Shown: one piece after another, positions 1 to 8,521 of the stretch
Layout of the letters: each line of letters opens with the position of its first letter
Numbering within the stretch: position 1 is the first letter of the stretch
NCBI GenBank assembly: GCA_040756735.1
Contig: JBFLYC010000017.1
Coordinates: forward strand, 1 to 64,000
Reading direction: 5' to 3'
Length of the DNA stretch: 64,000 nucleotides
Source: JBFLYC01 sp040756735
Lineage (GTDB): Bacteria; Bacillota; DSM-16504; Desulfitibacterales; Desulfitibacteraceae
Notes under the pieces: model-generated
Told to the model about the DNA's origin: nothing
The model's database searches: none
Seen by the model: only the letters and a program-made list of their open reading frames with translations
Position numbers and translations under genes: made by a program

Positions 1-26
1 ACTCAACAAAACTAATTTGTTCATAT

Positions 27-115
27 TTCATGTAGGATCACCTTCCTTTTTGTTAGGATTATGTATTTTTGTTACATATAGGATTCGACAAAAGTGGAGG
101 AAAATCCTACATGAA
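27..115. repeat. 12-bp inverted repeat upstream of ald
   Basis: TTCATGTAGGAT at 27-38 is matched exactly by its reverse complement ATCCTACATGAA at 104-115, with about 65 bp between. It lies just before the ald ribosome binding site. It could be an operator pair, the end of a small inserted element, or chance; nothing else in the sequence decides this. Confidence 0.35.
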
Positions 116-193
116 CATAATAAAAAATCCTTATTTATCAAGGGTTACAGAGTTTTACAATCGACTAAATTTAATAATATGGGAGGGTCCTGT

Positions 194-1312
194 ATGATTA
201 TTGGAGTACCAAAGGAAATAAAGAATAATGAGAATCGCATCGCCATTACACCAGGCGGGGTAAAGGCGCTGGTTGGTCACAGCCATAAAGTGATAATTGA
301 AAGCGGCGCTGGCTTGGGCAGCGGTTTTGCAGATGAGGAGTATCTGCAGGTTGGGGCTGAAATGGTAGATAGCGCTGAAGAGGTCTTTGCCCGGTCTGAG
401 ATGATCATTAAGGTTAAAGAACCGCAGCCTCAAGAATATAGCTTTTTAAAAGAGGGACAAATCCTGTTTACTTACCTGCATTGTGCAGCAGATGCGAAAA
501 TGACGAAGGCATTGATGGATTTAGGCATAGTCGGTATTTCCTACGACACTGTACAACTGCCTAATGGTTCACTTCCTCTTTTAACGCCCATGAGCGAAGT
601 GGCCGGGAGGATGAGTGTACAAATTGGAGCCCAGTTCTTAGAAAAGACCAAGGGCGGCAGGGGAGTTCTTCTTGGAGGAGTCCCGGGAGTTGCACCCGGT
701 GATGTAGTCATTATTGGCGGGGGAATAGTAGGAACTAATGCTGCTAAAATGGCTCTTGGGATGGGGGCGCAGGTAACTATAATTGATCTTAATCCTGATA
801 GGTTAAGATATCTGGATGACATTTTTGGGGGTCGAGTTAAGACAATCATGTCCAACTACCACAATATAGAACTATCAGTTCGATATGCAGATCTCCTGGT
901 GGGCGCTGTTTTAGTTCCAGGGGCTAGAGCGCCAAGGCTGGTTACAGAAGCCATGGTTAAACAGATGAAAGCAGGTTCAGTAATTGTTGATGTTGCCATT
1001 GACCAGGGAGGCTGCATTGAAACAATAGACAGGGTAACCACACATAGCGAGCCAACTTACTTGAAGCATGATGTTGTTCACTATGCAGTGGCCAATATGC
1101 CCGGGGCTGTACCCAGGACATCGACTATTGCTCTGACAAATGTGACAATTCCTTATGCTCTGCAAATTGCTAATAAAGGTTATATTCAGGCGGTGAGAGA
1201 AGACCAGTCTCTTGCAAAGGGGGTAAATATCTTGCAAGGCCGTATTACTCATGAAGCGGTAGCACATTCACTGGATCTCGAATACACACCGTTAAATGAC
1301 ATACTTCAATAG
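194..1312 (+). CDS. ald: Alanine dehydrogenase
   Basis: NAD-dependent alanine dehydrogenase, reversibly oxidising L-alanine to pyruvate and ammonia in the cytoplasm. The 372-residue product matches the usual family length and opens with MIIGVPKEIKNNENR, the classic start of Ald. The substrate-binding lysine and histidine regions (IKVKEPQ and YLHCAAD) are near residues 75 and 96, and the Rossmann motif GGGIVGTNAA is near residue 175. The open frame extends upstream to base 17, but the ATG at 194 follows a clear GGGAGG (181-186), so the longer version is rejected. The next gene is an alanine-type sodium symporter, which suggests a joint role in alanine uptake and use. Confidence 0.96.
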   Translation: MIIGVPKEIKNNENRIAITPGGVKALVGHSHKVIIESGAGLGSGFADEEYLQVGAEMVDSAEEVFARSEMIIKVKEPQPQEYSFLKEGQILFTYLHCAADAKMTKALMDLGIVGISYDTVQLPNGSLPLLTPMSEVAGRMSVQIGAQFLEKTKGGRGVLLGGVPGVAPGDVVIIGGGIVGTNAAKMALGMGAQVTIIDLNPDRLRYLDDIFGGRVKTIMSNYHNIELSVRYADLLVGAVLVPGARAPRLVTEAMVKQMKAGSVIVDVAIDQGGCIETIDRVTTHSEPTYLKHDVVHYAVANMPGAVPRTSTIALTNVTIPYALQIANKGYIQAVREDQSLAKGVNILQGRITHEAVAHSLDLEYTPLNDILQ

Positions 1313-1430
1313 CCCTAATAATGATATCAATAAAAAAATTATATGATAGGGGTATTGTTAGAACTTCATTGAAATGTTATCATTGTACAAAACAGCGTGG
1401 GCAGTGCAGCCTGTTAAACTGAGCAAAGGC

Positions 1431-1480
1431 GCTCTCAATATACAATACCCTGGTATTTGTATATTTGAGGGCTTTTTTAT
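1431..1480 (+). terminator. Rho-independent terminator between ald and the symporter
   Basis: Long imperfect hairpin: arm CTCTCAATATACAATACC pairs with GGTATTTGTATATTTGAGG, followed by a run of six T (1473-1478). It sits about 120 bases after the ald stop and about 135 bases before the symporter start, so it could end ald mRNA or act as an attenuator for the symporter. The rest of the 304-base gap (1313-1616) shows no recognisable riboswitch. Confidence 0.75.
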
Positions 1481-1616
1481 TAGACTTTACAGTTAAACAA
1501 AATGAAAGGAGGTGGGTTCGAACAGATCTCTATTATGTTTTGATGGAGGTGATGAGACAACAGCTTTTCTTTTGATACAGCCAACTTAGATATAAAAATT
1601 ATTGGGAGGTGCTGTT

Positions 1617-2999
1617 TTGGAAGCTATAATGAATTTTAATGATTGGTTAAATGGTATAGTGTGGGGACCGCCTTTTATGGTTCTATTAATAGGTACAGGA
1701 CTATTTCTTACAATTAGACTTGGTTTATTCCAGTTCACTCACTTTGGTTTTGCCTGGAAGCAGACCTTTGGACGTTTTTTTGCAAAGACTAAAGAAGAAG
1801 AAGGGGGAGCTATTACTTCCTTTCAGGCAGTGAGTTCTGCCATGGCCGCCACAGTTGGTGTTGGCAACATTGCCGGTGTAAGTACGGCTTTATTCCTGGG
1901 TGGACCAGGCGCTATATTTTGGATGTGGATGTCTGCCCTGGTTGGTATGGCTACAAAGTTCGGTGAAGCAACCCTGGGTGTAAAGTATAGGGAGATAGAT
2001 GCAAACGGCAACGTTCGCGGCGGGGTTATGTATTACATTGAAAAAGGCCTGGGACCACAATGGAAATGGTTAGCAGTGCTCTATGCCTTTTTCGCAGGGG
2101 TGGCTGCTTTTGGTATTGGCAATATGGTTCAAGCTAATACCATGGCCCATGCTTTAAATACCGGTTTTAATGTTCCTACTTATGCAACAGGTATCTTAGC
2201 GGTAATCGTGGTAGGCGCCGTTACATTAGGAGGTATTAAGCGGATTGGCGCTACTGCAGAAAAGATAGTACCCTTCATGTGTGTCGTCTATGTGTTAGCT
2301 GCCTTGTTTATTCTTATTACCCATATTGATAAAGTGCCAGGCGCCTTTGGCGATATTTTCTACTATGCCTTTAATCCCTACGCTGCTACAGGCGGTATGG
2401 CAGGCGCTGCAGTAGCACAGGCAATGCGTTACGGTATTGCCCGTGGTATTTTCTCCAACGAAGCAGGTTTAGGTTCAGCTTCCATTGCTCATGCTCAAGC
2501 CAAGAATACTCCGGTTCGCCAGGGTATGTGGGGTGTAATGGAAGTATTTATCGATACCATCGTAGTATGTACCATGACAGCACTAGTAGTCCTAGTAACA
2601 GGGGTTCTACCTGAAGGAGTTACCGGAGCTGCCTTGGCTTCAGCAGCCTTTACTAAAGGTCTGCCGGGACCAGGCGGTTATATAGTTCTAATAGGATTAG
2701 CCCTATTTGCCTATACAACCATGCTTACCTGGTGTTTCTACGGAGAAAAGAGTTTCGAGTATCTTTTCGGCAGCAAAGTGGTAGTTCCTTACCGGATTGT
2801 TTTCTTGGGCTTTCTCTTTGTAGGCGCCATCGGAGGTTTAACTTTCATTTGGGATGTAGCTGATACCTTAAACGGTCTAATGGCTGCTCCCAACTTGATT
2901 GCTCTCCTTGTCTTAAGCGGCGTGCTGCTTAAGGAGAAAAATGGTTATCTTTCCGGCCTGGGCAAACAAGCAATTAAAGACAAGGGCGTCCCTTCATAA
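1617..2999 (+). CDS. Sodium:alanine/glycine symporter (AGCS family)
   Basis: Inner-membrane sodium-coupled symporter for alanine or glycine. The 460-residue protein has about eleven hydrophobic segments and family signatures: TVGVGNIAGVSTAL near residue 75, FLGGPGAIFWMWMSAL just after, and the Asn-Glu-Ala region FSNEAGLGSASIAHAQA near residue 280. The TTG at 1617 is preferred because GGGAGGT ends seven bases before it; an ATG at 1629 is an alternative. Its position after alanine dehydrogenase supports alanine as substrate, although family members also take glycine. The stop is followed within two bases by a tandem repeat cluster. Confidence 0.93.
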   Translation: MEAIMNFNDWLNGIVWGPPFMVLLIGTGLFLTIRLGLFQFTHFGFAWKQTFGRFFAKTKEEEGGAITSFQAVSSAMAATVGVGNIAGVSTALFLGGPGAIFWMWMSALVGMATKFGEATLGVKYREIDANGNVRGGVMYYIEKGLGPQWKWLAVLYAFFAGVAAFGIGNMVQANTMAHALNTGFNVPTYATGILAVIVVGAVTLGGIKRIGATAEKIVPFMCVVYVLAALFILITHIDKVPGAFGDIFYYAFNPYAATGGMAGAAVAQAMRYGIARGIFSNEAGLGSASIAHAQAKNTPVRQGMWGVMEVFIDTIVVCTMTALVVLVTGVLPEGVTGAALASAAFTKGLPGPGGYIVLIGLALFAYTTMLTWCFYGEKSFEYLFGSKVVVPYRIVFLGFLFVGAIGGLTFIWDVADTLNGLMAAPNLIALLVLSGVLLKEKNGYLSGLGKQAIKDKGVPS

Positions 3000-3000
3000 A

Positions 3001-3084
3001 CCGATTCAGGGGACAACCGATTCAGGGGACGGTTCCTCGATTCAATTTGAACCGATTCAGGGGACGGTTCCTCGATTCAATTTG
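3001..3084 (+). repeat. Tandem GGGGACGGTTC-type repeat
   Basis: A 35-bp unit is present twice head to tail (3015-3049 and 3050-3084), preceded by a partial copy at 3001-3014. The core is GATTCAGGGGACGGTTCCTC. Related copies in other arrangements occur at 58844-58918 and, in opposite orientation, at 60947-61066, with a diverged variant at 54071-54300. It is non-coding and directly abuts the symporter stop codon. Confidence 0.85.
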
Positions 3085-3108
3085 CATTTTTCTTTATTGC
3101 CAGATATG

Positions 3109-3145
3109 GTGGGACAGGGGAAAACATTCCCCTGCCCCACTTTAT
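3109..3145 (+). terminator. Terminator after the symporter
   Basis: GTGGGACAGGGGA (from 3109) pairs with TCCCCTGCCCCAC (to 3140), with one G-U pair, and is followed by TTTAT. The stem is GC-rich and long enough for a rho-independent terminator, though the T tract is short. The 3146-3332 stretch holds a GAGGTGTGTC motif (3194-3203) also seen at 54251-54260, but no gene. Confidence 0.6.
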
Positions 3146-3332
3146 CCTTTGGGGCTATTCTTTTTTGGGCTATTCTTTTCTCCCGTATCTAGATTGAGGT
3201 GTGTCTCCTTCCTATTTGGAAATATGTCAAAATATCAGTAAGTGTTCAAGGAAAATGTGGTGAAATGAAGAATATTAATCATATGTAATCGCAACAAATT
3301 TTGTAAGGCTAGGATTGGGAGGATTTGTGTCC

Positions 3333-4226
3333 ATGGTAAACAAGAGGCGGGATGTCAGAGAATTGATCAAGCCCTGGATTATGGCAGCGAGGCCAAGAAC
3401 CTTGCCCGCTGCTGCTGCACCGGTTTTAGTGGGTTCTGCCCTGGCTTTAAACAACGGGGCATTCTCCTGGTCAATTACTACTGCGTGTTTCTTATTGGCT
3501 TTGCTTTTGCAAATTGGTTCAAACTTTGCTAATGACTTATTTGATTATCAAAAAGGAACTGACAAAGCAGACCGTACAGGGCCGAAACGGGCAGTAGCTT
3601 CAGGTATGGTAAGCCCAGGACAGATGCAGACTGCCACTGCTTTAGTTCTGTTGGGAGCTGCAATAGTAGGGGCTTATCTTGCGTTAATAGGAGGACCAAT
3701 CTTTTTTTTGATTGGGGCATTTTGTATTTTGGCGGCTGTAATGTACACAGCCGGCCCCTTTGCTCTTGGCTATATTGGCCTGGGAGACCTGGCTGTATTT
3801 ATATTTTTCGGTCTGGTGGCAGTAGTGGGCACCTATTACCTGCAGGCAAAAACAGTGACTTTTTTCGCATTGGTGGCAGGGGTTGGTGTGGGAGCGCTGG
3901 TAACCAATATTCTAGTAGTAAACAATATTCGAGATAGATTTACAGATGCCAGAACTGGCAAAAGGACTCTTGCCGTACGCTTTGGCAAGAAGTTTAGTAT
4001 GCATCAGTATGTGGCTTTATTAGTTCTGGGATTTTTTTGTGCTTTACTTCTAATGCCTCTAAGCATTTGGGCTTTCCTGCCGCTGATTACTCTACCCATG
4101 GCTGTTAAGCTCGTGAAAGAGTTACAGGAACTTGAAGGTCCGCAGTTAAACAAAACCCTGGGGAAAACTGCAAACCTGCTCTTTTTTTATAGTATTTTAT
4201 TAGCAATAGGATTGATAATCATATAG
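3333..4226 (+). CDS. menA: 1,4-dihydroxy-2-naphthoate polyprenyltransferase (MenA, UbiA superfamily)
   Basis: Membrane prenyltransferase of the UbiA superfamily that attaches the polyprenyl tail in menaquinone synthesis. The 297-residue product has about nine membrane segments and both Asp-rich sites: NDLFDYQKGTDKADRTGPKR near residue 75 and NNIRDRFTDARTGKRTLAVR near residue 200. The second motif is characteristic of MenA rather than UbiA. The ATG at 3333 is nine bases after GGGAGGA; the frame also contains TTG (3315) and GTG (3327) starts that fit the ribosome binding site less well. No other menaquinone genes are in the window. Confidence 0.88.
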   Translation: MVNKRRDVRELIKPWIMAARPRTLPAAAAPVLVGSALALNNGAFSWSITTACFLLALLLQIGSNFANDLFDYQKGTDKADRTGPKRAVASGMVSPGQMQTATALVLLGAAIVGAYLALIGGPIFFLIGAFCILAAVMYTAGPFALGYIGLGDLAVFIFFGLVAVVGTYYLQAKTVTFFALVAGVGVGALVTNILVVNNIRDRFTDARTGKRTLAVRFGKKFSMHQYVALLVLGFFCALLLMPLSIWAFLPLITLPMAVKLVKELQELEGPQLNKTLGKTANLLFFYSILLAIGLIII

Positions 4227-4385
4227 TCCTAGAAATATTACACTTTATAAATAAGGAGGCACTGTTTAACAGCAGCGCTTTTTAGTTTCCCTAAATAAAG
4301 CTTAACATAAGAATAATTTTCAAAAAATTTCTGTAAGTAAGCAGGAATTCTGATTTAAAAAGAGAATATAGCTATAAAGGTTTAC

Positions 4386-4409
4386 GCAAACGATTGCGCA
4401 AACGATTGC
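4386..4409. promoter_or_regulatory. Tandem LacI-family operator
   Basis: The 12-mer GCAAACGATTGC occurs twice in immediate tandem (4386-4397 and 4398-4409). Each copy is an imperfect palindrome around a central CG, the hallmark of LacI-family sites. The pair lies 24 bases before the lacI-like start, so autoregulation, and perhaps control of the TRAP cluster downstream, is likely. Confidence 0.7.
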
Positions 4410-4432
4410 CGAAAAGAAGGGAAAAATGTCGC

Positions 4433-5464
4433 ATGGCTACTATTAAAGATGTGGCACTCAGGGCAGGAGTGGCGGCCAGTACCGTCTCCAGGGTTTTGAG
4501 TGGCAAAGCTGAGGTAAATGACAGTACAAAGGAAAGAGTTCTTCAGGCTGTTGAGGAACTTAATTACCAGCCGAACCTCTTTGCTAAAGGATTAAAAGAA
4601 GGCAAGTCCAACACTGTTGGTTTAGTTGTCCCAAATATTAGGGATCTGGTTTTCCCTGCAGCCATTAGGGGTATAAGTGATTATTTGGAAAAGCACGGTT
4701 ATACCCTTATCCTGGTTAATACAGATGACAAAATTGAGTTGGAGAAATTTCACGTAGAAAACCTGCAGAAAAGAATGGTTGACGGCTTAATTTTTTCTAC
4801 TGCAAAAAATGAAAGCAAGCATTTACTGGAACTGAAAGAAAAGGGCTTTCCGGTTGTTCTTTTGATACGCCACCTTGGAAACCTGATAGATGCAGTCATT
4901 GTTGATAATTATAAAGGTGGATATGAAGCAACCAAATATTTACTGAACCAGGGATTTAGAAAAATCGCAATTATTAACGGAAATATGGAACTTGACCTAT
5001 ATCAAGAGCGCTTTAGGGGTTATGAGGATGCTTTAAAGGATGCAGGACTTGTCACTGATACCAGGTTTATAGTCAATGATGTGGATAGCTGGGAAGACAG
5101 CTATCAAGCTGTAAAGGAAATGCTCTTAACAAAGGATTATCCGGAAGCTGTTTTTGCAACAAGTGATCCCAAGGCGTTGGGAGTGGTTAGAGCTTTAAAG
5201 GATTTGGGCCTCCGGGTGCCTGAAGATGTATCGGTGATTGGTTTTGATAATATAGATGTTGCAGAAGTGATGGATCCTCCGCTGACTACCATTGCCCAGC
5301 CTTTCTATGAAATAGGCTGCAAAGCAGCTGAACGCCTTGTGAAGCTGATGAAAAGCAAGAAAAAGATGAAGCCGGTGGTTGAAAAACTTGATGTGCAGCT
5401 TCTTGTTCGCAAGTCGGTTGCATTAAGAAATAATGTTAGAAGGGAGGTAAAAGATGCCTTATAG
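4433..5464 (+). CDS. LacI-family transcriptional regulator
   Basis: Cytoplasmic DNA-binding regulator of 343 residues. The N-terminus MATIKDVALRAGVAASTVSR is a textbook LacI helix-turn-helix, followed by the hinge region (NYQPNLFAKGLKEGKSNTVG) and a periplasmic-binding-protein-like effector domain ending with FDNIDVAEVMDPPLTTI. The ATG at 4433 is chosen because it starts exactly at the conserved helix-turn-helix; the frame opens upstream inside the operator. It precedes the dctPQM-UroD-ADH-flavoprotein-OYE run on the same strand, and is the obvious candidate regulator. Ligand unknown. Confidence 0.92.
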   Translation: MATIKDVALRAGVAASTVSRVLSGKAEVNDSTKERVLQAVEELNYQPNLFAKGLKEGKSNTVGLVVPNIRDLVFPAAIRGISDYLEKHGYTLILVNTDDKIELEKFHVENLQKRMVDGLIFSTAKNESKHLLELKEKGFPVVLLIRHLGNLIDAVIVDNYKGGYEATKYLLNQGFRKIAIINGNMELDLYQERFRGYEDALKDAGLVTDTRFIVNDVDSWEDSYQAVKEMLLTKDYPEAVFATSDPKALGVVRALKDLGLRVPEDVSVIGFDNIDVAEVMDPPLTTIAQPFYEIGCKAAERLVKLMKSKKKMKPVVEKLDVQLLVRKSVALRNNVRREVKDAL

Positions 5465-5472
5465 AACATAAT

Positions 5473-5511
5473 GAGACCTCACTTAAATGTGGCGCAGTCA
5501 AGTGAGGCCTC
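5473..5511 (+). terminator. Hairpin after lacI-like gene
   Basis: GAGACCTCACTT pairs with AAGTGAGGCCTC, one mismatch, with a 15-base loop. There is no T tract, so it may be an mRNA processing or attenuation structure rather than a true terminator. Confidence 0.35.
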
Positions 5512-5622
5512 GATAGCTGGTGGTAAATGAATTACCACTAAAGTAAGTTTATTAGAACATAGTGAAGAATTCAACAAGAACTTAAAGACCTTTTGAAAAC
5601 AATGAAAAATGGAGGGGGAAAT

Positions 5623-6648
5623 ATGTTCAAGCTGTGTAGAAAATTATTAATGATAAGTCTGCTTGTATTGCTGGTGATAAGTTTAGTAGGTTGTAGTGCT
5701 GGAGAGAAGAGTTCCGGGCAGTCCTCTGAACAAAAAAAGGAAGAAAAAATTGTGTTGAAATACGGCGATGCTGTATCAACTGCTGACCCACAATACAAGG
5801 CTTCGGTCTTCTTTGCTGAGAAAGTCGCTGAAAAGACAGGTGGCAGGGTGGAAATTCAAATATATCCTAATTCCCAGTTAGGAAGTCAAAGAGAAATGAC
5901 AGAAGGTCTAAAGTTAGGCACCATTGAGATTGTTAAAAATACCAATGCTGTTTTCACCGGATTTGTCTCTGATACAAAAATCTTAGATTTGCCTTACTTA
6001 TTTAAAGACACTGACCATGCTCGGCGTGTACTTGACGGGGAAGTTGGAGATCAATTAAAGGCTGCGGCTGAAAAAGCAGGTTATAAAGTATTATGGTTCT
6101 TTACTCCAAGGTCAAGGAGCGTTTATAACTCAGTTAAGCCAATTTTCACTCCAAATGACATGCAAGGCTTAAAAATAAGAGTTATGGAAAGCCCGATTAT
6201 GATTGATACAATTAACTCCATGGGAGGAAATGCCGTGCCCCTTGCCTTTGGCGAGGTTTATTCTGCTCTGGAACAGGGTGTGATAGACGGGGCAGAAAAC
6301 TCTGTTATTTCTTACTATGCCATGAAACACAGCGAGGTTTCTAAATACTTCTCTGAAACAAAGCAGTTTTATTCCCCTGAGCTTGTTATCATGAGTCTTG
6401 ATAAATTCAAGAGCCTGCCTGAGGATGTGCAAAAGGTCTTTGAAGAACTGGCAGGAGAAGTTGTCGCTTATGAACATAAAGTTTATCAAGAACTTGAAGA
6501 TACAACGAAGGAACAACTAATTAATGAAGGTTCCCAGTTTAACGAAGTTGATTTAGATGCCTTCAGGGCAAAGATGGAGCCGCTATATCAAAAACATGCC
6601 AAGGATGTAGGCGGTATGGACCTCATTAACAAGATATTAAACTATTAA
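5623..6648 (+). CDS. dctP: TRAP transporter substrate-binding lipoprotein (DctP family)
   Basis: Extracellular solute receptor of a tripartite ATP-independent transporter. The 341-residue protein starts with a lipoprotein signal (MFKLCRKLLMISLL, lipobox LVGC), then the DctP fold with PNSQLGSQREMTEGLKLGT, the conserved region MQGLKIRVMESPIMID holding the carboxylate-binding arginine, and NAVPLAFGEVYSALEQGVID. The ATG at 5623 follows a very strong GGAGGGGG. The conserved arginine suggests a carboxylate substrate such as a dicarboxylate or sugar acid. dctQ and dctM follow, so the transporter is complete. Confidence 0.94.
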   Translation: MFKLCRKLLMISLLVLLVISLVGCSAGEKSSGQSSEQKKEEKIVLKYGDAVSTADPQYKASVFFAEKVAEKTGGRVEIQIYPNSQLGSQREMTEGLKLGTIEIVKNTNAVFTGFVSDTKILDLPYLFKDTDHARRVLDGEVGDQLKAAAEKAGYKVLWFFTPRSRSVYNSVKPIFTPNDMQGLKIRVMESPIMIDTINSMGGNAVPLAFGEVYSALEQGVIDGAENSVISYYAMKHSEVSKYFSETKQFYSPELVIMSLDKFKSLPEDVQKVFEELAGEVVAYEHKVYQELEDTTKEQLINEGSQFNEVDLDAFRAKMEPLYQKHAKDVGGMDLINKILNY

Positions 6649-6654
6649 GTTTTA

Positions 6655-6687
6655 AAGCGGTGGCTTCCCATTAGCGGACCACCGCTT
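6655..6687 (+). terminator. Intercistronic hairpin between dctP and dctQ
   Basis: AAGCGGTGG pairs perfectly with CCACCGCTT across a 15-base loop, with no T tract. Such hairpins after receptor genes usually stabilise or partly terminate the message so that the receptor is made in excess over the membrane subunits. Confidence 0.5.
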
Positions 6688-6728
6688 ATAACCAAAGTTT
6701 AAAAGACCCTTAAGACTGGAGGTCTTTG

Positions 6729-7214
6729 ATGAAGAAACTGATTTTTAAAATAAATGACGCTATCTATAAAGTCGAATTGTTTATAGGGGTTTCTATCCTA
6801 GTTTCCATAGTGTTCATTGTCTTTTTGCAGGTTTTCAACAGATTTGTCCTAAAGCAGCCCCTTTCATGGTCGGAAGAACTGGCAAGGTACCTGTTTATCA
6901 TATTAGTGTTTATTGGGATAAGTGTGGCTACAAAAGCCAAGGCGCATTTTGGCATTGACTTCATTATACAAAAATTAGGACCCAGGGCTAGAAACCTTGT
7001 TGGAACTGTGATAGCTTTAGGAATTCTATATTTTCTATGGGTGGTTTTCTCTAAAAGTTTCCTGCTCATCAACAGTGCCATGACACAAAAATCACCAGCC
7101 ATGGGCATTACCATGGGGTATTTATATTATACATTTCCTTTTTTTGCTGCATTCGCAATGGTGCATATTTTTACAAACTTAGTAGAGGACTTGTTTGGAG
7201 GCGATAAAGGGTGA
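6729..7214 (+). CDS. dctQ: TRAP transporter small permease (DctQ)
   Basis: Four-helix small membrane subunit, 161 residues. The segment FNRFVLKQPLSWSEELARYL near residue 40 is the DctQ signature, and hydrophobic helices are seen near residues 18-38, 55-70, 90-110 and 130-150. The ATG at 6729 is six bases after TGGAGG. Its last codons overlap the dctM start, which implies translational coupling. Confidence 0.93.
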   Translation: MKKLIFKINDAIYKVELFIGVSILVSIVFIVFLQVFNRFVLKQPLSWSEELARYLFIILVFIGISVATKAKAHFGIDFIIQKLGPRARNLVGTVIALGILYFLWVVFSKSFLLINSAMTQKSPAMGITMGYLYYTFPFFAAFAMVHIFTNLVEDLFGGDKG

Positions 7215-8488
7215 TTTTTCTAATCTTTGCTTCTCTGGCAGTCTTGTTTGTGCTTGGTGCACCAATTATATATTCCCTGGGAGTAGCCTCTTTAATATCC
7301 CTTTTGTTTTTGGGAAATGTTCCCCTTGTAGTAATTCTACAAAAAATGTGGTCTGCTGTAGACAACTTCGCTCTATTGGCAATTCCCCTGTTTGTCCTTA
7401 CGGGTGGATTAATGGAAAAGGGAGGAGTTTCCAGAAGAATCATTGCTTTTGCTTATGCCATAATTGGAAAAGTTGCCGGTGGTTTAGGTTTTGTAAGCAT
7501 ATCATCTTCAATGCTTTTTGCCGCCTTGTCCGGTTCCAGCCCTGCTACTGTAGCTGCAATTGGCGGCATGATTATTCCCTCCATGAAACAGAAAAACTAC
7601 GACCCTAATTTTGCTGCGGCATTACATGCCAGTGCCGGTTCTATAGGGGTGATCATACCCCCCAGTATTACCATGATAATATATGCAGTAATAGCAGAAC
7701 AGTCTGTTGGCAGGCTATTTCTTGGTGGGTTTGCACCTGGAATCCTGATAGGTTTATCTTTGATGGTTGTCTGTTATATTATTTCAAAAAAGCGTAATTA
7801 TCCCCGGGAAGAACAAACCAGTTGGATAAATATCTTAAAAACTTTTAAGGATGCAGTCTTGTCTTTAATGGTAGCAGTTATTGTAATGGGTGGTATTTTA
7901 AGCGGAATTGCCACAGCTACTGAAGCCGCGGTATTGGCTGTTTTTTACGCATTCTTTCTTTCTTTTTTTGTATACAAGGAATTGACCATCAAGGATGTTA
8001 AAGATGTTCTTGTGGAGACGGTGTTTATCACAGCAGCTGTAATGGGTGTAATGGCTACTGCAGGCATTTTTGGATGGATTCTTGTTACACAACAGGTTCC
8101 TCAAATGATTGCAAACTACATTATGACCATAACTGACAATCCTCTTATGGTTTTTCTAATGATTAACATCGTTCTTTTGATAATCGGTACATTTTTGGAT
8201 ACTGGGGCTGCCTTAATCATCTTTGTGCCCATGTTAATTCCCATTGCCCAGGCATATGGATTTGACCCTATTCATTTTGGGGTAGTGACAGTAATCAACC
8301 TGGCTATTGGAATGGCTACACCACCTTTAGGAATATGTCTTTTTGTAGCTTGCAGAATTGCCAAAATACCCCTTGTAAGTATAGTCAGGCCTATCCTGCC
8401 GTTTTTAGCTGCAATGATTTTCGTATTATTTTTAGTAACCTATGTGCCCCAAATCATTCTATTTTTACCAAATCTCATGGGCAGGTAG
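7211..8488 (+). CDS. dctM: TRAP transporter large permease (DctM)
   Basis: The twelve-helix sodium-coupled transport subunit, 425 residues, as usual for DctM. It contains FVLTGGLMEKGGVSRRIIAF, the SGSSPATVAAIGGMIIPSM motif near residue 118, GVIIPPSITMIIY, and GIATATEAAVLAVFYAF near residue 237. It starts with GTG inside the dctQ stop codon (GTGA overlap), sealing a dctPQM operon. Confidence 0.95.
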   Translation: MIFLIFASLAVLFVLGAPIIYSLGVASLISLLFLGNVPLVVILQKMWSAVDNFALLAIPLFVLTGGLMEKGGVSRRIIAFAYAIIGKVAGGLGFVSISSSMLFAALSGSSPATVAAIGGMIIPSMKQKNYDPNFAAALHASAGSIGVIIPPSITMIIYAVIAEQSVGRLFLGGFAPGILIGLSLMVVCYIISKKRNYPREEQTSWINILKTFKDAVLSLMVAVIVMGGILSGIATATEAAVLAVFYAFFLSFFVYKELTIKDVKDVLVETVFITAAVMGVMATAGIFGWILVTQQVPQMIANYIMTITDNPLMVFLMINIVLLIIGTFLDTGAALIIFVPMLIPIAQAYGFDPIHFGVVTVINLAIGMATPPLGICLFVACRIAKIPLVSIVRPILPFLAAMIFVLFLVTYVPQIILFLPNLMGR

Positions 8489-8521
8489 TCTTTTGCGATA
8501 GCAGATGGAGGTGAACACCTA

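Noticed and set aside
1313..1616. Glycine or alanine riboswitch before the symporter
   Set aside because: A strong terminator is present, but no glycine-aptamer conserved sequence was seen in the preceding bases.
2941..3241. Overlapping 60-80 codon frames after the symporter
   Set aside because: They run through the tandem repeats and the terminator hairpin and have no ribosome binding site.
7195..7608. A 137-codon cysteine-rich frame in dctM
   Set aside because: It is an alternative frame of dctM, which has a full, recognisable product and a coupled start.
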